Assembly (NCBI GenBank): GCA_029964075.1
Contig: CM057135.1
Coordinates: forward strand, 9,264,863 to 9,328,862
Origin: Patiria pectinifera
Taxonomy: Eukaryota; Echinodermata; Asteroidea; Valvatida; Asterinidae
Direction: 5' to 3'
DNA length: 64,000 bases
Position 1 is the stretch's first letter; each line of letters opens with the position of its first letter. A program made the translations under genes and the position numbers. The notes under the pieces were generated by a model. The model searched no databases, was not told the origin of the DNA, and saw only the letters and a program-made list of their open reading frames with translations. Of the stretch, positions 1 to 8,833 are shown piece after piece.

Positions 1-828
1 CAGCTTTCTTCTGGTTGGCTGAGGAAGTTTGGGCCTCCCAGCCACTCCGGTTTGTTGATCAGTTCTTCTGCACTGAGGCCCCGCGAAGCATGGTCAGCAG
101 GGTTCAATTTAGTGGGGACATATCTCCACTGGCCATTATCGGACCCATCTCTGATCACGGCGATGCGATTCGCTACAAAAACCGGGAATCTGGTGGTCTC
201 ATTCATGATGTATTTCAGAACTGTCTGGCTATCTGTCCAGAATACAGTCTGATCAATGTTCACTGTGAGCTCTCTCTTCAAGAGGTCATCTTGACGGACT
301 GCGGAGGTGGCTGCAGTTAGTTTCACGGCTTTCATTTGTCAGGCGCAGGTAGGTTACAGTACCATAACCTTGCTGGCTTGCATCAGTGAAGTGATGCATT
401 TGTACATTGGCCACCTTTCCGAATTTCACAGGTTTGAAACATCGGTTCAGTTGCACCCTGCCCAGGTTAGGCAAGTCCTTCATCCAGTTTGCAAAGCCCT
501 TTCTTTCTAGATCTGTCATGAAATCAGTGTATTGTGTCTTCAACCTGTCATCCTTACTGAGTTTCTTGTTCAGTCTTGCAGCAAACATGCCAGCCTGGGA
601 TCGGTTGTCTGGCATACAGACCTTACAGTCACGGAACAGTAGCTTCATCTGATAGTGACCATTGGTTTTGACGACAGACTCATCCATGATAGTGATGAAT
701 TGTCTATCTTCGACAGACATAGCTTGCTTGTCATAATTCAGGCGCTCGTTGAAATCCATGTTGATGTATCTCTTCAACTGTGTGCTGAGGTGGTCTCTGC
801 TATCATGCACGACTCGTATCACTATCAA
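1..828 (-). pseudogene. BEL/Pao-type retrotransposon Pol fragment (RT end and RNase H)
   Basis: Read on the minus strand, 828 to 286 gives an open frame with the stretch HYQMKLLFRDCKVCMP, a spacer with YTDFMTDLERKGFANW and then HHFTDASQQGYGTVTYLR, which is the start of an RNase H-like domain of Pao-family polyproteins. From about 300 down to 1 the match continues in another frame (VFWTDSQTVLKYI, then a segment with VPTKLNPADHASRG), so there is a frameshift near 290-330. The fragment would belong to a polyprotein that copies retrotransposon RNA into DNA. It enters the window already truncated at its 3' side, and the 5' parts (gag, protease, YxDD core of RT) are missing beyond 828, so this is a dead fragment. 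The family call rests on the motif order and on the PADHASRG element typical of BEL/Pao RNase H. Nothing cellular fits better. Confidence 0.8.
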
Positions 829-920
829 CTTTGCAAAAGTTGACGCTGACCTCTGGCTGATCTCTCAACTTTCCAGGCAGTCCATACAGAGAAAGTGAGT
901 CAGCAGAAGAACCGTCAGAA

Positions 921-1202
921 TTGTCGACTAGAGAAGTAGAAAAATCCGTCAGCGAGAAGAATACAAGCAGGGAAGAGGAAAAGCAGGGTGATTCTGGAAT
1001 CAACCAACCGCTAGATCAGCAAAAAGATGATGGGAAAGGGACGGAAGCAAGCCAACCTGTGCTGAGTAGATTGGATGTCGATCCGGAAATAACCACAAAA
1101 GCATCAAAATCAACGGAAGAATCCATCATAAAACTGCCAAAACAGCAAAGGTATCCCGTCAGACAACGAAGACGCCCAGTTCGACTTAATAACTACGAAT
1201 AA
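921..1202 (+). pseudogene. C-terminal tail of a gypsy/Ty3-like Pol polyprotein
   Basis: An open frame on plus ends in RYPVRQRRRPVRLNNYE followed by TAA. Basic tails of the form P-x-R-x-R-R-x-P-x-R-x-x-x-Y are the usual C-terminus of integrases in animal Ty3/gypsy polyproteins. The residues before it (about 1-70) are charged and low complexity (many S, E, K, Q), as expected for the linker after the integrase chromatin-binding region. No integrase catalytic core is visible upstream; the BEL/Pao fragment on the opposite strand replaces it. The first codon is not ATG, so this is a fragment of a longer frame rather than a gene. It lies on the same strand and upstream of a polypurine tract and probable LTR at 2.8 kb, which fits the 3' end of one retroelement. 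Confidence 0.5.
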
Positions 1203-1412
1203 CTTCAAACTACAACGAAAAAAAAAACATCGGCCGTGTTGATTAGTCGTCGAACAGCGCCCTCTAGTGACACAAGGGCATTCACTGGTATGGTAACGTT
1301 GCACGTAGCGCGCGCGTGCCCGTTGCCATGCCAGCGCCACCCAACGTGCGTACGTACAATAGTCACTCACGCCTCAGGCTTCGTACAGTTCACACGTATT
1401 ATTCAGCACTTC

Positions 1413-1503
1413 CCACAGCGATTCCGACAGCAATTCCGACGGCTCCGACAGCAATTCCGACGACGATTCCGACAGCCATTCCGACGATTCCGACAGCAGT
1501 TCT
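1413..1503 (+). repeat. Degenerate short tandem repeat (ATTCCGACA-type)
   Basis: About eight imperfect copies of a 9- to 15-base unit built on ATTCCGACAGC or ATTCCGACG lie in tandem just before the zinc-finger ORF. Translated, they give runs of PTAIPT on plus or SESSSE on minus, which explains the long frames seen here in several directions. I treat it as a microsatellite-like expansion. Confidence 0.7.
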
Positions 1504-1526
1504 GAGAAGGTAAAGGGGAGATCGAG

Positions 1527-2251
1527 ATGCCGGAAGACAAGAGCAAGAGGGGGAACGACAAAGCCAAAGACCGGCATGCAGACCATCGGACCCAGCTCAA
1601 GCCCGCAGACGAACCGAAGCACCGCTGCCCGGAGCCAGGGTGTGGCACGACCACGACCAAAAGATCTAACCTGGTCAGGCACCTGAGAGAGTGCCACAGG
1701 GGGCAGTCCCAATTTCGCTGTGGCATATGCGGCGAACGATTCACGAGAAGGGACTCCCGGGATCGGCACGAAAAAAAACCCACCGGGGTGCGAGCACAAT
1801 GGCCAAGACCAGCCAGAAGTCCAGTAGACCGTCCACATCACGTCCTACCCCCCAGGCGACCCACCCCAACCCACACTCCACGTCCACCCTGCCGCCTCTT
1901 CCCCCAGCACCCACCATCGAGCTGCAAGTGCCTTCCCGAGCTCATCGGAAGCGACCGGCACCGGAGTCCACCTCTGGGAAGCGGGCGGAGCCATCAGCTG
2001 GACCCCATCCACGAACGGGAGGGAAATGTCTAAAAACCCTCCTCCGGGAATAAAGCAGCCCCATGACGGTAGATTCGTCCACATCGGACAGCGACGGAAG
2101 GGAGGCTGAAGGTCATCCGCCGGAGCCTGCTCCTACCAGTACGGGCATCGCCAGCCCTGCCAATCGCATAGAGATGACAATAACGACGAAGTTCTATCGC
2201 GGCGAGGACGTCTGCCATGAGAATATTAAGAGGATCTTCCACTTTCCGTAG
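1527..2251 (+). pseudogene. Two-finger C2H2 protein in the env position of an LTR element
   Basis: The start is the ATG at 1527, which opens a basic leader (MPEDKSKRGNDKAKD). Finger 1 is C34-x4-C39-x12-H52-x4-H57. Finger 2 is C65-x2-C68-x12-H81, and in this frame its last histidine is missing. A run of eight A's at 1771-1778 follows at once; the next frame over supplies a histidine at the right spacing and continues as a Ser/Pro/Thr-rich tail to 2251, with one TAA at 2051-2053. So either an indel in the A-run or slippage splits the gene. The first frame itself ends at 2033. Two fingers suggest nucleic-acid binding; I cannot say which partner. It lies between a gypsy-like Pol tail (ends 1202) and a polypurine tract (2784-2793) on the same strand, where an envelope or accessory ORF would be. 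A captured host zinc-finger gene or an unrelated neighbour is also possible. Confidence 0.55.
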
Positions 2252-2783
2252 ATCACCAACATTCCGATAAGTTGATGGTCATTAATGTTTTTCAAAACTA
2301 TAGGAAAAATGAAAGAAGTTTGCAAAGTTTTTATAATAACTTGTTGTTTCAAAGTTTTATGAATTGATAAAGATGGGTTTGTTATAAAGTGTACTTCTAG
2401 TCGCTATATCTTTTCCACCAGTTGCTTAGTTTTTAAGAGTTGAGGATTGTTGTTTACATTTTCATGTTTAAGAGTTTAGTATTGTTGTTAACATTTTCAT
2501 GTTTAAGCGTTGAGGATTATTTTATACAGACATTTATTCATGTTAAGAGCTGAGGACTGTTTTATATCAGTTTGCATTTTTATATTCATGTTAAAATGTT
2601 GAGGACAAAACTGAGTTAAGTTGAATTGCGGATTATTTGTTATGAATTTTCAAACTTATGGTTCGAAGAAGTGCGTAGGAATCATTTGCCTGACTGATTT
2701 TTATGCAAAATATTTTCATCTAAATTATTTAGCTAAAGCTGTTATCAAATTTCTTGTACTGGTTTTCAGGGACTGAAAACTTT
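2252..2783 (+). other. AT-rich 3' untranslated stretch with degenerate tandem repeats
   Basis: There is no coding frame here. From about 2430 to 2610 a unit like GTTGAGGATTGTT plus TTTTCATGTTTAAGA recurs four times with drift. The stretch ends at a polypurine tract, so I read it as the 3' untranslated part of the LTR element. Confidence 0.5.
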
Positions 2784-3300
2784 GGGAGGGGGGCTATGTG
2801 ACAGAATAGGAATTAAGTCACCAACTGTATGTTTAAATACACTAGCACACTGTGAATCACCGACACTTTGCATATAAGGAATCCTTGGTTCTGATTGTTC
2901 AATTGAGTTTATGCACTGTTGTATGGCAAAGAGAAGTTGTGCACTAGCTTATGGGGCTCAAAGTCTATAAAAGGAGCTGCAGGGCTAGGATTTAGTTAGT
3001 TGATTGCTTGATTCCCTCATGATCAGAATAATTGTTAAGGCTCTTGATTATGTGGAATGGCATAACAGATGATAATGATTAAAGGCTTGACCACCGTACT
3101 TGATTACTGTTTCTGTTCACCAATTACGAGTCTGTCTTAGGGCATAGGGTCTACTTAGGACTGAGTCAAGGGCAAAGCCCCAACGGATATAAGTTGGTCC
3201 ACCCCCATTCCGACTCTGCCTATTCCACCCCATTCCTGCTCCACTTCCATTCCCCTGCTCCATTGCCCTGACTACCAGTCTACTGGCTGATCCGATCAAC
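2784..3300 (+). mobile_element. Polypurine tract and probable 3' LTR
   Basis: A purine run GGGAGGGGGG (2784-2793) is followed within four bases by TGTGACAGAATAGG, the TG start expected of an LTR, at 2797. Inside the LTR a TATAAAAG box (2966-2973) could drive transcription. The end cannot be fixed: one candidate TG...CA end is near 3118, but similar pyrimidine-rich sequence runs to about 3300. No second LTR copy lies in the window, so length and target duplication cannot be checked. The gypsy-like Pol tail and the zinc-finger ORF lie just upstream on the same strand. Confidence 0.5.
2966..2973 (+). promoter_or_regulatory. TATA box in the LTR
   Basis: TATAAAAG lies about 170 bases inside the LTR start, the usual place for an LTR retrotransposon promoter. 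Confidence 0.45.
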
Positions 3301-3368
3301 CAAGATTAGGGGATAGCCTGGCGCTGTGGCCCACTACTGCAGGGATAGGACACCATCGGGACGGCACG

Positions 3369-3587
3369 CTACCAATCAAACCAGCCTGACGCAGAAGAGC
3401 TGGCACCACACGTCACATTATGCTCTTTTGTTTTAACGGGGTTAGCCGGCGATTGCCGGACCTGTTCTAGTTTAACCGCATGTGACGGCGCTTTAGCTAA
3501 TAATCTTGTCGTTTCGTCGTTTATTGCCTTGATCACGCCGGGTAATCGCTCGACCCATTGCGTGTTTCTACTCTCGGGATTTAACAT
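3369..3587 (-). pseudogene. C-terminal fragment of a retroviral-type integrase of the viral element
   Basis: The minus frame has NPESRNTQWVERLPGVIKA and then INDETTRLLAKAPSHAVK. The pattern W-V-x-x-L-P-x-V-x-x-x-[IL]-N-x-x-x-T-R-x-x-x-x-x-P follows the catalytic Glu in rve-type integrases of Polinton-related elements and of the KRBA2-like integrase family. The DDE core would lie upstream, beyond 3587, but opposite-strand viral genes begin at 3646, so it is missing here. The other end runs into the LTR region at about 3300, so the gene is broken on both sides. The role would be chromosomal insertion of the element. A gypsy-type origin cannot be excluded, but it directly abuts the capsid gene block. 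Confidence 0.5.
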
Positions 3588-3645
3588 TTAATACAGTTTA
3601 GATAATGTTTTCGTATTATTTAATATAGAAGACGTTTATAATAAT

Positions 3646-4067
3646 ATGTCTGGCGTTGCTATGATGATAGGAGGTGCGATCGTCAACGCCTCAGCTTTTA
3701 CTGGTTCAAACTTTTTATTTTTAAATCTGAAACAGAGCGACGAGGAGCGTAAGAGACACGATTTAGCTGTAGAACAACTCTCGGCCGCCAATGATCGGTG
3801 GCAACGAGAACGAACGAAATATCTAGATTTTCTTAACGAACGTATCAGAAAACAACATGCCTCTAAAGAACATTTTCCAACGTAGACTGAGCGTTGCGTT
3901 ACTACAACGAGGTGAGTGGACAGTCTACCGAACTACTCGTAGGACTGCAACGCGAATCCAAACTCAAGGATTTTTACGAGCCTAGCGACCAACAAATAGA
4001 AAGAGAACTGGTGTTTATCGCGGGGGGAACGCTATTGGTGGGCTTCTTGGCTTACAGATACTTTTAA
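3646..4067 (+). pseudogene. Small viral membrane protein, frameshifted
   Basis: The ATG at 3646 opens MSGVAMMIGGAIVNASAF, a hydrophobic Gly/Ala-rich N-terminus that could insert in a membrane. A charged, probably coiled-coil middle follows (ERKRHDLAVEQLSAANDRW). The first frame stops at 3885. The downstream frame, containing a TGA near 3891, continues through KLKDFYEPSDQQIEREL and a C-terminal hydrophobic segment, FIAGGTLLVGFLAYRYF, up to TAA at 4065-4067. Two membrane segments around a coiled coil suggest a virion membrane or assembly protein. I recognise the protein type as one that recurs in animal Polinton-like elements, but no function is known to me. It ends 22 bases before the capsid start. 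Confidence 0.6.
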
Positions 4068-4089
4068 ATTTAAAACTCGTATAAATAAA

Positions 4090-5105
4090 ATGAATGCGTA
4101 TGGAAAAAAGCTCAATCCCAGCAGGCTATTAAAAATACCCCGATCTATCAAGGGTGAGAGAAAAGAGGTGGTCATTACCCACAATTCTAGTAGTATACCG
4201 GCGGGGCAAATGCTGAGCGTCAAGTTTCCTCAATTGGGTGTAGACGACGTGATCGTACCTGGCATTTGTAAACTAGCTTTCAATTTAGAACTCGAAGGTA
4301 GAAGTGACAACAATAGAACCATTTTTGGCAATTTGGCTAGAAATTTAGTCAGCGAAATCAGCGTCAGGCTTCAAGGTAACGAAATCGTAAGTTATCGTCA
4401 CGCCGACGTGTATCACAACTTTAAAGACAATTGGCTCAACAGCTCGACGACTCGAAACATGTCGTACTCGGGCATAGAAAAAGAAAACGTGTCTAAACTA
4501 AGAACTGGGGCTCAAGATGCTAACGCGGGCGCCAACAACGGTAAAGATCAAGCTATGGTAACAGATATTGTATTCCCCTAGACATTGACATACTGACTTC
4601 GCATCACCCTTTTTACCCCAGCGGTTTAAAACAACCTCTGACGTACAAGATAAAGTTTAACGATCACGATAAATTAGTCAACAGTTCAGATACGGCGGCG
4701 ATGTATTCTATCTCAGACTTGTCTCTCGAAAACGAAGTGGTGACCAACAGAGACCTAGCTATCACCATCAGGAATAAACACAAGGGGTTAATGAAATCTC
4801 TTTTTGATAAAATCCACTCGCTAGAAGTTAGATACCGATACCGAAAGCGGGCGCGGAGTAGCTAAAGACTTCAATTTGACGGGTTTTGACCTCTAAAAAA
4901 CAAGTACGGTCTGTGGCTCGATTTTAGAAGTAACGACGACAATTCCGCTCACGGATCCGGTAGGAAACTTGGAGACGGAGGAGGCATCAACATTCAGTTT
5001 AACAGAGAAGCCGAAAGTCAAGGTGACCTCACGATGTACGTATTTTTGGTCATGGATGCTCCATTGACCTTGGAAGACGGGAATTTTAAATCTCTGGTAA
5101 GTTAA
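4090..5105 (+). pseudogene. Major capsid protein (jelly-roll type) of the Polinton-like element, broken
   Basis: The ATG at 4090 (AATAAAATG context) starts a 163-residue frame with the beta-rich signature of a double jelly-roll capsid N-terminus: a basic leader (KKLNPSRLLKIPRSIKG), then strands VVITHNS, MLSVKFPQL, CKLAFNLELEG, LVSEISVRLQGNEIV and YRHADVYHNFKDNW. It stops at 4579-4581. The second frame continues from 4578 (LTSHHPFYPSGLKQPLTY, then LFDKIHSLEVR). After at least two more frame changes near 4830-4900 the C-terminus is readable as YGLWLDFRSNDD through LTMYVFLVMDAPLTLEDG, ending in TAA at 5103-5105. The total is shorter than a normal DJR capsid (about 450-600 residues), so an internal deletion near 4830-4900 is likely. 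It is followed one base later by the ATPase start. This would be the main shell protein of the virion. Capsid identity comes from position, strand pattern and recurrence in Polinton-like elements. Confidence 0.7.
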
Positions 5106-5106
5106 A

Positions 5107-5738
5107 ATGACACAACCGCATTGCGCTTTAATCGTCGGCAAAGCAAATTCGGGTAAAACCAAATAGATTTTGGATCTGTTAGAGTCAGACTATAAAAATA
5201 CATTTGAAGCGATAGTCATCATTTGCCCTACCATATTTAAAAACAAAACGTACATCGAAAGAAAGTGGATTCAAGCAGACCCCGAGATATATCTCTGCGA
5301 TCCGGAATTGTACAAGATGACGCTCAACGAAGCGATCGATTTTTACAGGAAAATATTCGAAGGTGTTGCTTCGCTGTTTATCGTGGACGATTGATCTTCT
5401 GATCAAGAGATTAAATATCGTAAAAAGACGTGCGCTTTAAGCAAGATGGCGTTTGGCGGAAGACACGTCAATCGCAGCTGTTGGTTACTGACTCAAAAGT
5501 ACAACAGTGTTTTAAAAGATTATAGAGAAAACACGGCTTGGTTGGTATTATTTTACTGCAAAGATAAAACATCGTTTGATCAAGGTTGGACGAAAATGAC
5601 GTCGTACCGATTGAAGAACGAGATTATGTAAAACGACGTTTAAAAGGTGTGAAATATAGTAAATTGGTCGTATACACCGGACCTCCAGTTAATTACGAGC
5701 TATTGGAGTTAAATAACTTAGCTCGTCAGCAAGTATGA
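5107..5738 (+). pseudogene. Genome-packaging ATPase (FtsK/HerA, A32-like) with two in-frame stops
   Basis: The ATG at 5107 is one base after the capsid stop. Walker A, GKANSGKT, is at residues 11-18 (5137-5160). TAG at 5164-5166 interrupts the frame right after it. The same frame then runs to Walker B, LFIVDD (ending 5391), followed immediately by TGA at 5392-5394, and continues in the same frame through MAFGGRHVNRSCWLLTQKYN to 5631. The last part (KLVVYTGPP) is in another frame and ends at 5738. This arrangement of motifs and length (about 200 residues) matches the packaging ATPases of Polintons, Polinton-like viruses and NCLDVs, which pump DNA into the capsid. The two stops sit next to both nucleotide-binding motifs, so the copy is dead. 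The capsid/ATPase pair is the hallmark of the element. Confidence 0.85.
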
Positions 5739-5812
5739 CCTAGCTCGTCAGCAAATATGACCTAGCTGCTTAACTAAAATAACCTAGCTGCTCAACTAAA
5801 ATAACCTAGGTG
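5721..5812 (+). repeat. Short tandem repeat after the ATPase gene
   Basis: Units of 23 to 25 bases such as GCTCGTCAGCAAGTATGACC, then GCTGCTCAACTAAAATAACC, recur four times and degrade into further CAAC-rich sequence up to about 5900. They may be an expansion in an intergenic stretch. Confidence 0.55.
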
Positions 5813-5913
5813 AGTAGCAACCTACTCAACTAACTACACAGATATTACAATTTGCTATTCAACAAAATTCAACAACCTATTCAACAAACGTCAACAAATT
5901 ACATTTTTAGTAA

Positions 5914-6027
5914 ATGATAGCAATATTCGAGTATTTGCAGTTTTTGGCTATTATCATATCGCTTAATTTTTCGTTGTACGCATACAAATACCTTCGCTTT
6001 TGTAACAAAGTTACAATGCCATGGTAG
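5914..6027 (+). CDS. 37-residue single-pass membrane peptide of the viral element
   Basis: A short uninterrupted frame starts at ATG 5914 and ends at TAG 6025-6027. Residues 8-26 are hydrophobic (LQFLAIIISLNFSLYAY), followed by a basic end (KYLRFCNKV), so the peptide would be a type of membrane anchor with the basic end inside. Its stop overlaps the next ORF's start in the string ATGGTAG, the tight packing expected in a viral genome. No function is known. Confidence 0.35.
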   Translation: MIAIFEYLQFLAIIISLNFSLYAYKYLRFCNKVTMPW

Positions 6028-6215
6028 GAAATAAACTACTCAAAATGAAAGCACCAGATTTAGACAAACTAAGCGTAGAAGATCCGGTCAAATTGACGGG
6101 TTTTATAAGTGTAGCTCTTGCCACGCAAAATTGGTTGGTGACCCAGGGTATACTACCGGGCAGTATAAATAAATGGACGATATATTTGACGAGGATCCAC
6201 CTGACATTATCTTAG
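6021..6215 (+). CDS. Small viral protein with one hydrophobic segment
   Basis: The ATG at 6021 gives MVGNKLLKMKAPDLDKLS followed by a hydrophobic stretch (LTGFISVALATQNWLVTQG). The useful part seems to end near SINK at about 6173; what follows (WTIYLTRIH) is read out of frame through the start of the next gene. A stop may have been lost, or the overlap may be natural. The segment could be a minor virion membrane protein. It belongs to the packed plus-strand gene series of the element. Function unknown. Confidence 0.4.
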   Translation: MVGNKLLKMKAPDLDKLSVEDPVKLTGFISVALATQNWLVTQGILPGSINKWTIYLTRIHLTLS

Positions 6216-7307
6216 ATGATGATGATGTAGAAGAGACCAATCTGGATTACGACTTTGATACTCCTGATACACCCATCCCAACTACCGACATAGATGAGGT
6301 TTTATATCGAGGAAGAAGCATGGTCACAAGTGATCGCGTTGATGATCATTACAAGAATTTTAACAGAGGTGACGGACCATTAGCTCCGCGATACGAAAAT
6401 TTTGTCGGAAATAAAGACGGGTTATTTTACCAAGCAACTGATAAAGCCTTAGTTAGGTTAACGGATAAAAGAAACCCCAAAAAATTCATTATTCTCTACC
6501 GAGTATAGAGAATAATGCAAAAAGGTTAGATCTTCCAGGTAGAGATTTCATTAGAAACGGATTGGGTTTTAAAGATTATAAAATTAACCCACTCGAACAA
6601 GTACAAACTGAGCGTATCCCCATGACAGAACTACCCAGAGTCACCGATGATGTGATCGAGATTATAGACGATTTACAACGCGACACCGACAACCAAACGG
6701 AAGAATTGAATTACAGAGAACTCGAAGGTTTAGACAAAAGTCTTCAGACGTTAAGAGGTAACCTAGAACTTAATTTATCACGTCTCACAGAACTCGACCG
6801 AGACCGAGTGAAAGATCCGCCAGATTAGAAGCCACAAAAGCCAATGAACGAGGGCTCAAAAGTCAGATCGCTAGAATCAAAGAAACGACTAATAAAATAT
6901 AAGGCGGCGACACGGCTCTGGCGGAAAAGATTAGAACTCTGTTTCGAGAACAAGGTGTCACCATAGTGAGTATTTTAGCCGCTTTTAGTTTAGCCATCAG
7001 CACGATAGTGAGTAGCATCGTCGCTAGCGTGAGAGGTGCGGGTGCCCCAACCGCACCATCGCCAACACCAACACCACCAAAAGGTGGTATCAAAGAGTGG
7101 ATTTCAAAACAACTCGCTAATTTTGCATCTGCTCTTAAAAAACTCGGAGCGAGCGCATTGGGTGCTCTGCCGGGTATCATAGGCAGCGTACTAAGTTGGA
7201 TATTTAACGCGTTGAGTAAGTCCGTATCGTGGTTGGCCGAACACGTGTGGGCTTTATTTTTGGGTGTGGGAGCCTTGGTGTTTGCGTACCTGCAAAAACG
7301 ATGGTAG
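6173..7307 (+). pseudogene. Large structural/membrane protein of the viral element, three frame segments
   Basis: The ATG at 6173 opens a very acidic N-terminus (DDIFDEDPPDIILDDDD). The first frame includes the recognisable segments LYRGRSMVTS and LAPRYENFVGNKDGLFYQ and stops at 6508. A second frame runs to 6828, including MGFKDYKINPLEQVQTER and an acidic helical part. A third frame, starting near 6830 with a TAA at 6899-6901, carries EKIRTLFREQGVTIVSILAA, a Pro-rich linker (APTAPSPTPTPPKGG), an amphipathic/hydrophobic region (SALGALPGIIGSVLSWIF) and a C-terminal membrane segment before TAG at about 7305. I read these as one gene of about 375 codons. The hydrophobic C-terminus and acidic N-terminus suggest a virion or membrane-remodelling protein. 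It is convergent with the next gene across a hairpin/T-run. Confidence 0.55.
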
Positions 7308-7341
7308 TAATAGTTGTTATTAAAGTTTAAACAGAAAAAGA

Positions 7342-7389
7342 AGCCTTACCAGCATAAAGTTGGTAAGGCTTTTTTTTTTTTTTTTTTTT
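7342..7389. terminator. Hairpin plus ~20-T run between convergent viral genes
   Basis: A perfect 10-bp stem (AGCCTTACCA / TGGTAAGGCT, 7342-7351 and 7361-7370) with a 9-base loop is followed directly by about 20 T's. It sits between the end of the plus gene at 7307 and the end of the minus gene at 7401. This looks like an intrinsic-type terminator or 3'-end processing signal, and it is unusual for pol II genes. It could also be a chance hairpin next to a homopolymer. Confidence 0.45.
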
Positions 7390-7400
7390 ATTAGTGTGAC

Positions 7401-7769
7401 TTAACGCATTGCCTCGTGAACCAAAATACCCATACCAACGATAGCTAACATTCCTACCGTCAACGAGAATTTTTCGTCTTGATGAGCTTTTAGTTTCGTG
7501 GGCTCCTGGGTTAAAACTGTTGGTGAGGGTGTAGGTGTTGGTGTTGGTGTAGGTGATACAATATCGTTCGTCATAGGCTCTGGGGGTGTTGGTGGCGCGA
7601 CGTCATCGGTGTCATCAAAAGAGTCGCCCGGTTGAGGTTGTGAGTTTAAATCTGGCACCAAACCAGTTTTCATAATCTGGGTAGCAATTTGAAGATTGTT
7701 GTTATATCCGTCGAGCGTTCCAACCGTCAAGTTCATATCCGATGGAATTAAATACAACCCTGGTTTCAC
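7401..7769 (-). CDS. Viral protein with PT-repeat linker and C-terminal membrane segment
   Basis: An intact minus frame of 122 codons starts at ATG 7769. Residues 1-45 are hydrophilic (MKPGLYLIPSDMNLTVGTLD), 46-85 are an acidic then PTPTPTPTPSP linker, and 103-118 form a hydrophobic helix (LTVGMLAIVGMGILVHEA). Its ATG overlaps the stop of the upstream gene (ATGA-type overlap), so the two were probably co-expressed. A tail-anchored or spike-stalk virion protein would fit; no homologue with a known function is recognised. The gene ends against a hairpin/T-run terminator. Confidence 0.55.
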   Translation of the reverse strand: MKPGLYLIPSDMNLTVGTLDGYNNNLQIATQIMKTGLVPDLNSQPQPGDSFDDTDDVAPPTPPEPMTNDIVSPTPTPTPTPSPTVLTQEPTKLKAHQDEKFSLTVGMLAIVGMGILVHEAMR

Positions 7770-8792
7770 GACAAATTTAAAGGCGTTCTGGCATACTGCA
7801 AAGAGTCTTGAAATTGATTGATACTCGTTTCCATGTCGTCTACTGCATTGATGATATCTTCAACGATGACGTTAAATTGTCTCTGAGCATCTAATACGGT
7901 GCCTGGTGTTAAAATGCTCGTTTTTGTTTGAGCCTGCGCACCGAGTAAGGCGTACACGTAAGATCTAATCGTTTCGTTGATCTTTATGATTCCCGCGGGG
8001 GTAAACGAACTCGTGTTGGGTATAAAATCTAACCAAGCCTTTTGTACCGATTCATTTTGTTCGATGTAAATAACCGTCCAAGGAATGTAAGTGCTTCCAC
8101 TCTTTTTAGGACTATCTAGACCGTGGTAGCCGCCGTAAATAACGTTGGGTTTGTCGGGTAATGCTTCATCGTATTCGCCATCCGCCACAAACTTGCCCTT
8201 ATTAAAAATGTACGAGGTACCCAAACCGTTAGATTTTGTGTCTCTCGTCTGTTTAAAAGACTTTTTTTGATCTATGCCAAACAACAAACAGGTATCGGTA
8301 AATGCTCTGTCATTATAACTGTTGTCTAGAGCGTTAAATGCGTCATCTCCCGGTAAAGTAGCGGCAAAGTCGTACAGGATCTTTCTAACCGTAAAATATA
8401 AATGAAAGTTAAAGATGGCCCAAACGTAACAGTTGCTCGCGTTTAAAAGATCGAATCCAATAACGCACCCCGTAGTAGCGCAGTAGATTGCAAAATTTAA
8501 CTGATTTTGATAAAACGACATGGGGTGTGATTTCCAACGATCTACATCCTCATCCGTCTCAACGTGAGGCAATTTATAGTCCGAGGTTAAGTCGGGGAAC
8601 AAGCTTAAAAACCCGTTGGTATTATTAACTATGACCTCCAGTTCACTGGGTTTAGTGTTGTTTAAAAACTTTGCTTGGGATGCACCTTAATGCTTTAGCT
8701 CGTTTGCCTTGGCTACATTTTGATTTACTTGTTTCGTTATCTGATAAGCTATACTTTGTATCTGCTTTTTTTAACGACTTGAAATCACTCAT
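7766..8792 (-). pseudogene. Conserved structural protein of the viral element, N-terminus broken
   Basis: The frame from 8602 to 7766 is intact for 278 codons. Notable segments are FAIYCATTGCVIGFDLLNAS, CYVWAIFNFHLYF, IRSYVYALLGAQAQTKTS and DAQRQFNVIVEDII. Upstream the same frame continues to a TAA at about 8688, and a plausible original start is the ATG at 8792 in another frame (MSDFKSLKKADTK), so at least one frameshift and one stop separate the start from the body. I recognise this protein type as recurrent in animal Polinton-like elements, next to capsid and ATPase, but no activity is known. The length and the hydrophobic aromatic core suggest a virion component. It diverges from the gene at 8834 across 41 bases, which must hold both promoters. 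Confidence 0.6.
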
Positions 8793-8833
8793 TATTTTAG
8801 TTTCAGTTTTAATATAAAAAGACTTTAAAATAA
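8793..8833. promoter_or_regulatory. Short divergent promoter region
   Basis: Only 41 bases separate the divergent starts at 8792 (minus) and 8834 (plus). The stretch is A/T-rich and contains TTTTAATATAAAAAG, a TATA-like element upstream of the plus gene. This spacing implies a compact viral promoter. Confidence 0.35.

Noticed and set aside
5107..5631. Stop-codon reassignment in the ATPase
   Set aside because: The stops are TAG and TGA, and frameshifts occur in neighbouring genes, so decay explains it.
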